DNA of 7,412 bases. Source: JBEIUL01 sp044356865. GTDB lineage: Bacteria > Planctomycetota > Phycisphaerae > Phycisphaerales > SM1A02. The stretch spans positions 1 to 7,412 of the forward strand of contig JBIKVN010000165.1 in NCBI GenBank assembly GCA_044356865.1. The letters are read 5' to 3'. This document shows, piece after piece, positions 1 to 6,700 of the stretch (position 1 is its first letter; each line of letters begins with the position of its first letter). Made by a program: the position numbers and the translations under genes. The notes under the pieces are model-generated. The model made no database searches, was not told where the DNA came from, and saw only the letters and a list, made by a program, of their open reading frames with translations.

Positions 1-334
1 TGACCTGCGGGTCCTGCTCGAACGAGCCGAGGGTGATGTGCGGCATCCGCTCCTTGAGGAGGGCGAGGCCCTTCGCGGTGACCTTCCCGCCCTCGACGAG
101 GCTCGGGTCGGTCATGAGGTTCTCGGGGAAGAGCTCGCCCTGCTGGATCTTGAACGGCTTGTCGGGCGTCGAGAACTTCTTCTCGAGCCGGAAGACGATG
201 TCGAGGTAGTCGATCGACTCGGCGCCGAGATCGCCGGTAAGGGTGGCGTCGGGGGTGACATCCTCGGCGTCGACCCCAAGGGCTTCCTCAAGTACTTCTT
301 GCACGTCGGCTTGGATCTGATCGCGAGTCTTCAT
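1..334 (-). CDS. Acyl carrier protein, long variant (C-terminus cut by window edge)
   Basis: Carries growing acyl chains as thioesters on a phosphopantetheine arm during type II fatty-acid or related acyl synthesis in the cytoplasm. The 111 visible residues start at ATG 334-332 (MKTRDQIQADVQ). The prosthetic-group site is clear: GDLGAESIDYLDIVFRLEKK, with the attachment serine at residue 40, matching the DLGADSLD motif of classical ACPs. Helix I (about 3-18) and helix II (about 40-54) are recognisable. After helix II the protein departs from the roughly 78-residue E. coli type: a segment with GELFPENLMTDPSL (residues 66-79) and KERMPHITLGSFEQDPQ (94-110) intervenes, and the frame is still open at the edge. 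It lies 72 bp downstream of the dehydratase on the same strand, so co-transcription is likely. The family is certain; the specific pathway (housekeeping or specialised) is not, so no symbol is given. Confidence 0.9.
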   Translation of the reverse strand, partial: MKTRDQIQADVQEVLEEALGVDAEDVTPDATLTGDLGAESIDYLDIVFRLEKKFSTPDKPFKIQQGELFPENLMTDPSLVEGGKVTAKGLALLKERMPHITLGSFEQDPQV

Positions 335-406
335 GAGAGTTCCGGAGATCGTCTTTCAAAGGAGCGGCGGGCCGAATCATGACCGATCGGGCCGTGTTCC
401 CGCGAG
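335..406 (-). other. Short intergenic spacer between dehydratase and ACP
   Basis: This 72-bp spacer lies between the dehydratase stop (TAA, 409-407) and the ACP ATG. Read on the minus strand, a modest purine patch (CCGGAA) lies just upstream of the ATG and is the only candidate ribosome-binding site; it is weak. I see no convincing terminator hairpin with a T-tract, which fits one transcript covering both genes. A short direct repeat CGGGCCG (368-374 and 388-394, 20 bp apart) is present but could be chance in DNA this GC-rich. Confidence 0.4.
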
Positions 407-865
407 TTACGGGACCTTGGCCGAGACGGCCGCCGTGTCAGGACTGGCTTCGGACGGACCCTCCGGATCCATCTTCAGCGGTCGCATTGTAAAGCGTCCG
501 GAGACCGCCGTGTCCGGGGGGCGATCCTGACCGGGCCGCAGGACCGTTCCCTGCCCGCGGAAACTGACCGAGCCATCCGGGAGCACCTTGTCGACCTCGA
601 CCTCGACCCGCAGCGACTCGCCGGGCCGGACGAACGAGCCGTACCGCAGGGCCCTCACCCCGCCGAGCACGAACCGGGGCCGACCCCGGACCGCAAGCAC
701 CTCCCGGGCGGCCTGGACCATCGCCTCGACCATGAACACCCCGGGCAGCACCGGGAAGCCGGGGAAGTGGTCGCCGAGATACTCCTCGGCGGCGGTCACG
801 TTCTTCAGCGCGACGGCGCGGTCCGGGCCCCGCTCGAGCACCGTGTCGATGAGACGAAAATGCAT
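407..865 (-). CDS. FabZ-like 3-hydroxyacyl-ACP dehydratase (hot-dog fold)
   Basis: A 152-residue single hot-dog protein that should dehydrate (3R)-3-hydroxyacyl-ACP to trans-2-enoyl-ACP, the third step of the type II elongation cycle. The family signature HFPGFPVLPGVFMVEAMVQ is at residues 33-51, with the catalytic pair His33 and Glu47. Their 14-residue spacing equals that of classical FabZ. The opening MHFRLIDTVLERGP resembles the usual FabZ N-terminus, and GRFTMRPL near residue 123 is the usual last strand. After it comes a Pro/Ser/Ala-rich tail of about 20 residues that is not part of the fold. ATG 865-863 is the only plausible start, since no in-frame ATG, GTG or TTG lies between it and ftsK. 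No strong Shine-Dalgarno is visible. The ACP encoded just downstream is the natural substrate carrier. It could instead belong to a specialised acyl pathway, so I leave the symbol empty. Confidence 0.9.
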   Translation of the reverse strand: MHFRLIDTVLERGPDRAVALKNVTAAEEYLGDHFPGFPVLPGVFMVEAMVQAAREVLAVRGRPRFVLGGVRALRYGSFVRPGESLRVEVEVDKVLPDGSVSFRGQGTVLRPGQDRPPDTAVSGRFTMRPLKMDPEGPSEASPDTAAVSAKVP

Positions 866-925
866 GGGCCGGGAAGGTAGCCGCCTTTCACCCGCGATGC
901 CTCGGCCGGTCGATAACGGCGGGTC
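866..925. promoter_or_regulatory. Divergent intergenic region between the dehydratase gene and ftsK
   Basis: Only 60 bp separate the two divergent start codons, so both promoters must lie here or extend into the opposite gene. Weak sigma70-like -10 candidates are GATAAC at 912-917 (plus strand, towards ftsK) and TACCTT at 879-874 (minus strand, towards the dehydratase). Neither has a convincing -35 box at normal spacing. Both would place transcript starts within a few bases of the ATG, implying very short or absent leaders. This agrees with the lack of a usable Shine-Dalgarno before either gene: the GGCGGG at 918-923 is only 2 bases from the ftsK ATG. The promoter calls are guesses; the divergent arrangement is directly visible. 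Confidence 0.35.
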
Positions 926-3682
926 ATGCCGAGCAAGAAAAGCAGCGTTTCGGGCGGCTCAAGCCGCGGGTCGGAAGAGACGACTTCATTCGCGGGCGGG
1001 CTTCGGGAGGTCCTGTCGTGGATCCTGCCCGAGTCGACGAGCGGGCGGTTGATGGTCTGGCTGGCGGCGGGAGCGGCCTGGGTGCTGGCTGTGGCCGCCC
1101 TGGCGAGCTTCCACGCCGCGGACTGGCCGTCTCACGTGGTGGCGGTCCACAACGATCCGGCTCGGAACCTCGTCGGGGGAATCGGGGCGTGGACGGCCTA
1201 TTGGTCGTACGCGATCTTCGGTCTCGGGGCGTGGATCCCGTTGCTCTTCATCGGCATCGCCCTGGGCATGGTCGCGACCGGCCGCGACCTCACGCATCCC
1301 CTGGTGCGATCGCTCGGTGTCGGGCTGATGATGCTCGCGATCGCGGGCCTGCACGCCCACTGGTTCCCCTCGCTCGGGGTGCTGACCGGCGCCGACGCGG
1401 GCATGTTGCCGCAGTGGATCGCCGACCAGTTCTTCCCCCGCTTCGGCGGATTCGGGACGAGCGTGGTGCTGCTGCTGACCCTTGCGGTCGGGGCCCTGGT
1501 CGCCATGGACGAGGTGGTGCTCGCCCTGCCGGCGGCCCTGACTCGGACCTTCGGGTTCCTCGAGCCGGTGCTGGCGTTCGATTGGGCCGGTTCGCTCGCG
1601 AAGCTTCGCGGCTCGCGCACCGCCGCGCCGGTTCCGGTCGCGGCCGGCGGCCCGGTGGATGGGTGGGAAGGCGCCACCGTCGTCGACCGGACCCGCGAGG
1701 CTGATGTCGCGGAGGCGGAAGAGGAAGAGGTCGACCAGGACGACGAGCTCGAGTCTTCGGATGACGAGGAGGTCGATGCCGAGGACGACGAAGACGAGGA
1801 CGCCGAGGAGGCTGAGGACGATGCCGACGAGTCGGGCGTCGCCGTCATCGACGAGGACGAGCACGACGAGGAGGAACTCGAGGAGAAGGCCTACGCCGCG
1901 TACGAGAAGCAGTTGAAGGCCGAGGAGGCCCGCAAGGCCAAGGCCGATGCGAAGGCCGCCATCGCAGCCGCGACTCCCCCCACTCCCGTCGCCGCCGACG
2001 CCGAGAAGCCCGGACTCACGGACGAGGAGCTCCGGGCCAAGATCGCGAGACTTCCCGTGAAGATGGCGAGCGGCCAGAAGGTCGTCGCCCGCGACGAGGA
2101 CATCCCGCGGCCGGAGAACTACGAGGGTTACCGCTTCCCGACCCTCGAGCTGCTCGAGGATCCCGAGGGCAACTTCTCGCAGAAGATGGAGTCGTTCGTC
2201 CGCGAGCAGGCCCAGGTGCTCGAGCAGACCCTGCGGACCTTCCAGATCGAGGGCGAGGTCGTCGGCATCGAGAGCGGTCCGGTGGTCACCCTCTACTCGG
2301 TCGAGCTCGCCCCCGGCACGCGGGTGGCTCGGCTCGAGACGATCGCGAAGGACATCGCCCGCTCGCTGCAGGCCCCGAACATCCGGATCATCGCGAACAT
2401 GGTCGGCCGCACCGCGGTCGGCATCGAGGTCCCCAACCGCACCAAGGAGAAGGTGCGGCTCAAGGAACTCATGTCGGGCGGGCAGTCGGAAGGCATGACC
2501 CTGCCGATGTTCCTCGGCAAGGACTCGGCGGGCGAGCCGGTCGTCCTTGACCTTGCCCGGATGCCGCACATGCTCATCGCCGGCACCACCGGCTCGGGCA
2601 AGAGCGTGTGCATGAACACCATCATCATGAGCTGGCTGTACACCAAGCGGCCGGACGAGCTGAAGCTGGTGCTCGTCGACCCGAAGATGGTCGAGATGGC
2701 CCAGTTCTCCGACATCCCCCACCTCATGGCCCCGGTCATCACCGACATGAGCAAGGCCGCGGGAATCCTGGAGTGGGCGGTCAACAAGATGGAGGAGCGG
2801 TACGAGCTGCTCAAGGGCGCCGGGGTCCGCGACATCAAGGGCTACAACGAGCTCGACGAGGCCGAACGGTACGCCCGTTTCGACGCGGTCGAGGACGCGG
2901 AAAAGGCCCGCGTGCCGCGGAAGCTTCCGTACATGGTCTTCGTGATCGACGAGCTCGCCGACCTCATGATGACCCACAAGGAGGTCGAGCATTCGATCGT
3001 CCGCATCGCCCAGAAGGCCCGGGCGGTCGGGATCCACCTGATCCTCGCGACCCAGCGGCCGCAGGCGAACGTGGTGACCGGCCTGATCAAGAGCAACATG
3101 CCCTGCCGCATCTCGTTCAAGGTCGCCAGCGGCATGGACAGCCGGATCGTGCTCGACCAGAAGGGCGCCGAGCTGCTCCTCGGCCACGGCGACATGATGG
3201 TGGTGACGCCGAGCTCGACCGACATCCGCCGCTGCCAGGGCACGCTGGTCACCGATGGCGAGACGCGCAAGGTCTCGCGGTTCCTCAAGGACATCGCGAC
3301 GCCGAGCTTCGAGCGGAGCCTCCTCGCGATCCGCGGGGCGTCGTCGAAGGGCGACGAGGGAGGCGGCGAGGGCGGCGGCGAGCCCGACGACGGCGAACGG
3401 GATCCGCTGTTCGAGAAGGCCGTCGAGATCATGATCGAGAGCGGCCGCGGCTCGGTCAGCCTGCTGCAGCGGCGGCTCGCGATCGGCTACGGTCGGGCCA
3501 GCCGGCTGGTCGACCAGATGGGCCTGGCCGGGATCCTCGGCGAGCACAAGGGCTCGGTGGCCCGCGAGGTGGTCATCACCCTCGACGACTGGCACCGCAT
3601 GAAGGCGATGCACGATCAGTCGGAAGGCGGCGAGGATGGCGGCGGCGTCCCCGACGAGTTCGAGGGCGAATACCGGAACTGA
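926..3682 (+). CDS. ftsK: FtsK/SpoIIIE DNA translocase
   Basis: Septum-anchored, ATP-driven double-stranded DNA pump that clears and aligns chromosome termini at division. The 918 residues include four hydrophobic segments (about 43-63, 93-117, 127-147, 176-203) and an acidic linker (261-320). A Lys/Ala-rich charged stretch (321-350) follows, then the alpha/beta motor (about 400-800). Walker A is GTTGSGKS at 553-560; Walker B is YMVFVIDELADL at 669-680, with Asp675 and Glu676. LILATQRPQANVVTGLIKSN (705-724) is the family's most conserved stretch. A Gly/Glu/Asp-rich spacer (807-825) leads to a gamma winged helix (about 826-888) with IGYGRASRLVDQMG, which in FtsK reads polar KOPS-type sites and contacts XerD. 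An in-frame TAA at 914-916 lies just upstream with no other start after it, so ATG 926 is well supported. The gene is complete and apparently monocistronic, divergent from the fatty-acid genes. Confidence 0.97.
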   Translation: MPSKKSSVSGGSSRGSEETTSFAGGLREVLSWILPESTSGRLMVWLAAGAAWVLAVAALASFHAADWPSHVVAVHNDPARNLVGGIGAWTAYWSYAIFGLGAWIPLLFIGIALGMVATGRDLTHPLVRSLGVGLMMLAIAGLHAHWFPSLGVLTGADAGMLPQWIADQFFPRFGGFGTSVVLLLTLAVGALVAMDEVVLALPAALTRTFGFLEPVLAFDWAGSLAKLRGSRTAAPVPVAAGGPVDGWEGATVVDRTREADVAEAEEEEVDQDDELESSDDEEVDAEDDEDEDAEEAEDDADESGVAVIDEDEHDEEELEEKAYAAYEKQLKAEEARKAKADAKAAIAAATPPTPVAADAEKPGLTDEELRAKIARLPVKMASGQKVVARDEDIPRPENYEGYRFPTLELLEDPEGNFSQKMESFVREQAQVLEQTLRTFQIEGEVVGIESGPVVTLYSVELAPGTRVARLETIAKDIARSLQAPNIRIIANMVGRTAVGIEVPNRTKEKVRLKELMSGGQSEGMTLPMFLGKDSAGEPVVLDLARMPHMLIAGTTGSGKSVCMNTIIMSWLYTKRPDELKLVLVDPKMVEMAQFSDIPHLMAPVITDMSKAAGILEWAVNKMEERYELLKGAGVRDIKGYNELDEAERYARFDAVEDAEKARVPRKLPYMVFVIDELADLMMTHKEVEHSIVRIAQKARAVGIHLILATQRPQANVVTGLIKSNMPCRISFKVASGMDSRIVLDQKGAELLLGHGDMMVVTPSSTDIRRCQGTLVTDGETRKVSRFLKDIATPSFERSLLAIRGASSKGDEGGGEGGGEPDDGERDPLFEKAVEIMIESGRGSVSLLQRRLAIGYGRASRLVDQMGLAGILGEHKGSVAREVVITLDDWHRMKAMHDQSEGGEDGGGVPDEFEGEYRN
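1706..1885 (+). other. Polyacidic linker segment of FtsK
   Basis: Residues 261-320 contain 39 Asp or Glu out of 60, and there is no Lys or Arg between Arg257 and Lys321. The coding DNA is a run of GAG, GAC, GAA and GAT codons, strongly purine-biased on the plus strand. This segment joins the membrane domain to the motor. FtsK linkers vary greatly in length and composition (Pro/Gln-rich in E. coli), so a low-complexity linker is expected, but this degree of negative charge stands out. It should be disordered and could vary in length between strains. Confidence 0.85.
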
Positions 3683-3700
3683 GCCGGCGCCGAGAAATGG

Positions 3701-3743
3701 AAAAGGCGGGGCGAGAGACCTTCCGGGAATCCCTCACCCCGCC
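3701..3743 (-). terminator. Rho-independent terminator of the giant minus-strand gene
   Basis: A GC-rich inverted repeat pairs 3705-3715 with 3733-3743: seven perfect pairs (GGCGGGG with CCCCGCC), one mismatch, then three more pairs, around a 17-base loop. On its left side the plus strand reads AAAA at 3701-3704 within an A-rich patch, so the minus-strand transcript has the stem followed by TTTTCCATTT. It begins about 30 bases past the giant gene's stop codon, the expected position. No T-tract follows the stem on the plus strand, so efficient termination of ftsK here is less certain, although ftsK ends only 18 bases before the A-tract. Confidence 0.75.
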
Positions 3744-3772
3744 GGGGTGGTTACGAGGATGTCGGTGCGGGC

Positions 3773-6700
3773 TCAGTAGGTGATCGGTCCCCAGTTGGCC
3801 AGCACCGCCGCGAGGTCGCCGCCGCCGACGATCCCGTCGCCGTCAAGGTCGCCGACCGGCGGGTCGAGCACGCCCCAGAGGGCGAGCACGAAGCCGAGGT
3901 CCACGGGCCCGACGGTGCCGTCGAGGTCGAAGTCGCCGAGGGCGTACTCGCAGTCGTCCGGGATGCCGTCGGCGTCCTTGTCGGTGACGACTCCGCCCTC
4001 GATCTCGCACGAGTCGGCGAAGCCGTTCCCGTTGCAGTCCTTCTCGAGACCGTCGGCGATGTCGCAGGAATCGGGCACGTCGTTGCCGTTGCAGTCCGCC
4101 TCCTGGCCGGTGGCGATCTCCCAGTCGTCGGGCTTCGCATCGGCGTCGCAGTCGGGCTCGCAGGCGTCGAGGACCAGGTCGCCATCGACGTCCGGCGCCC
4201 CCGCCGCGATCTCCTGGAGGTCGGGCGTGCCGTTCTCGTTGCAGTCCGACTGGCAATCGTCGGGCGTGCCGTCGGAATCGAGGTCGGTCGAGTCGCCTCC
4301 GAGGATGTCGCAGGCATCGAGCGAGCCGTTCCCGTTGCAGTCGTGCGAGGCCTGGACGCCCCAGTGCACGAGGTCGACCGAGACCCACGACTGGCCGCCG
4401 CAGGAGGCCGCGCTCACCGTCGGCGAGGTCGAGATCTGGATCGAGACCGTGCCGTCCTCGGCCGCCGCGTTCCAGGTCGCCCTCGGGATGACGAGCGTCG
4501 TCGTCGCGGCGGTGGCCGGGCAATCGCCCTCCGCGCCGTTGAAGATCACCTGGGACGTCCCGCCGTCGATGGAGACGAGCATGAACCGGGTCACGCCGGC
4601 GAGATTCGCGACCGCCGAGAAGTCAAGGGTCACGTCTCCGGTCGACCGCAGCGCCCCGGTGACCGAGACCGACTGAGACGAGCCGGACCCGATCGGACCG
4701 AGCTGGCCGCTCGCGAACTCGAAGGACTGCAGGCCCTGGCAGCTGTCGGGGATGCCATCGCCGTGGCAATCGGGCACGCCGGCTGCGATCTCGCAGGCAT
4801 CGCCCACATCATCGGAGTTGCAGTCCGCCTGGGCCGGATTCGCGATCGCCACGCAGTTGTCCTGGCAATCGGCGACGCCGTCGACATCCGTGTCGGTGTC
4901 GGCGACGCCGCAGCCGCAGATGCCCGGAGCCGTCTTGTCGGCGTCCGCCGGGCAGCCGTCGACGCAGTCGGCGGTGCCGTCGGAATCCGTGTCGGTGTCG
5001 GGATTGCCGCAGCCGCACTGGCCGGGCGAGGTCTTCGTGGCGTCGGACGGGCAGCCGTCGATGCAGTCCGCCGTGCCGTCGCCGTCACCGTCGCTATCCG
5101 GGGTGCCGCAGCCGCAAGCGCCCTCGGCGATCTTGTTCGGATCGCTCGGGCAACCGTCGACGCAGTCCAGCGTGCCGTCGCCGTCGCCGTCGGTGTCGGC
5201 CACGCCGCAACCGCAGGTGCCGGGCGAGGTCTTGTTCCCGTCGGTCGGGCAGCCGTCGTTGCAGTTCGGGGTGCCGTCGGAATCCGAATCCGTGTCGGCC
5301 ACGCCGCAGCCGCAGGTACCGGGGGCGAGCTTGTTCGCGTCGTTCGGACAGCCGTCGTTGCAGTCCGGAGTGCCGTCGGAATCAGAATCCGTGTCGGCCA
5401 CGCCGCAACCGCACGCGCCCGACGCGACCTTGTTCGGATCGTTCGGGCAGCCGTCGTTGCAGTTCGGCGTGCCGTCGGAATCAGAATCCGTGTCGGCCAC
5501 GCCGCAGCCGCAGGCGCCCGGCGTCGTCTTGTTGATGTCGTTCGGGCAACCGTCGTTGCAGTCGAGCGTCAGGTCGCCATCGGTGTCGATGTCGGCCACG
5601 CCGCATCCGCAGGTTCCCGGCGAGAGCTTGTTCGCATCGCGCGGGCAGCCGTCGGCGGAGTCGGGCGTACCGTCGCCGTCGTCATCGAGATCGCTGCAGT
5701 CGTCGAGACCGTCGTCGTCGGTGTCGGTCCCGTCGCAGAGCGTCGGCGAGGCGAAGAGGCGCACGGCGCCACCGGCGGGCGGGGTGTGCTTCGGAGCCCC
5801 GACCAGGATGGTCTCGGCGTCAATCGCGACCGCGGTCCCGAAGGCCGATGCCGAGGTTCCGCCCGACGGGAGAGCCAGGCGATCGTGGGTCCGCCACGAA
5901 CCGTCGGTGAGCCTGGTCATGACCACGGCGGTGCCGCGACCGGCGATGCCGCCGACGGTGTCGTTGGGCGAGCCGGCGACGAGCGCCATGCCGTCGCCGC
6001 GGAGGGCGACCGCGGCGCCGAACTGCTCGCCGGCGACACGATCGACCGGCACCAGTTCGACGCGACCCCAAGAACCGGAAACCAAGGTGCAGAGGGTCAC
6101 CGCGCCGGAATCGACTCCGGCCGCGGTGTCGGCGAGCGGGGCTCCACCCGCGACCACCGTACCGGCGTCGTTGACGGTCACCGAGGAACCAAGCCGAGCG
6201 CCGCTGAGCGGCGACGGCGAAACGAGCCGCGCCGTCGACTGGATGAGACCGGTCGAGCTGATGCCGTGCACCAGAATCGCGCCGCAGTTCGAGACCCCAC
6301 CCTCGTCGTCGCCCGGGACGCCGACCGCAAGGGTCGGAGCGGCTTCCGAACCGCCCAGCGCGACCGACGATCCATAATGGTCATCGACGGTCACCGGCTC
6401 GCCCGAACGGGTCGCCGTGGTGACCCATGAGGAGCCGTTGAACCGCATCACCATGACCTCGCCCGAGTCGGACTTCGCCGACGAGTTGGCGAAAGGTGTA
6501 CCGAGGGCGAGGAACGAGCCGCGGACCGCCACCGCCTGGCCGAAGCTCGCGCCCGTGCCCGGCGTCGGCCGCTGGATGGACTGCTCAAGAGCCCATGACC
6601 CGTCAGAGCCTCGGCGATAGACGAAGACACCGCCGCAATCGGTCTTCCCGCTGGCGTCAAGGCCAGGAGCGCCGACCACGAGGACATCACCGTGGATGCC

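Noticed and set aside
38..382. Plus-strand open frame of 114 residues at the left edge
   Set aside because: It lies antisense to the acyl carrier protein, whose phosphopantetheine motif is clear on the minus strand.
368..394. Direct repeat CGGGCCG, 20 bp apart, as a possible operator in the dehydratase-ACP spacer
   Set aside because: Seven GC-only bases recur easily in DNA this rich in G and C, and no dyad symmetry typical of a fatty-acid regulator site is seen.
986..3613. Long minus-strand open frame opposite ftsK
   Set aside because: The plus-strand frame encodes an unmistakable full-length FtsK. The antisense product is a His/Arg/Leu/Asp-rich shadow caused by high GC at codon third positions.
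3705..3743. Bidirectional terminator serving ftsK as well
   Set aside because: The stem is present on both strands, but only the minus-strand transcript gets a T-tract. The plus strand continues GGGGTGGTTACG after the stem, so I assign it to the giant gene only.
5258..5554. CRISPR-like pattern: a conserved block of about 38 bp (GTGCCGTCGGAATC...) recurring every 99 bp with variable sequence between
   Set aside because: The period is exactly 33 codons, the 'spacers' encode the rest of the same protein module, and the reading frame continues on both sides. It is a coding tandem repeat, not a CRISPR array, and no cas gene is present.
4752..6377. Long plus-strand open frame with Ser/Pro/Gln-rich repeats opposite the giant gene
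   Set aside because: It is the antisense shadow of the Asp/Gly/Cys repeats in GC-rich DNA. The minus-strand product has coherent domains, whereas the plus-strand product is low complexity with no recognisable fold.
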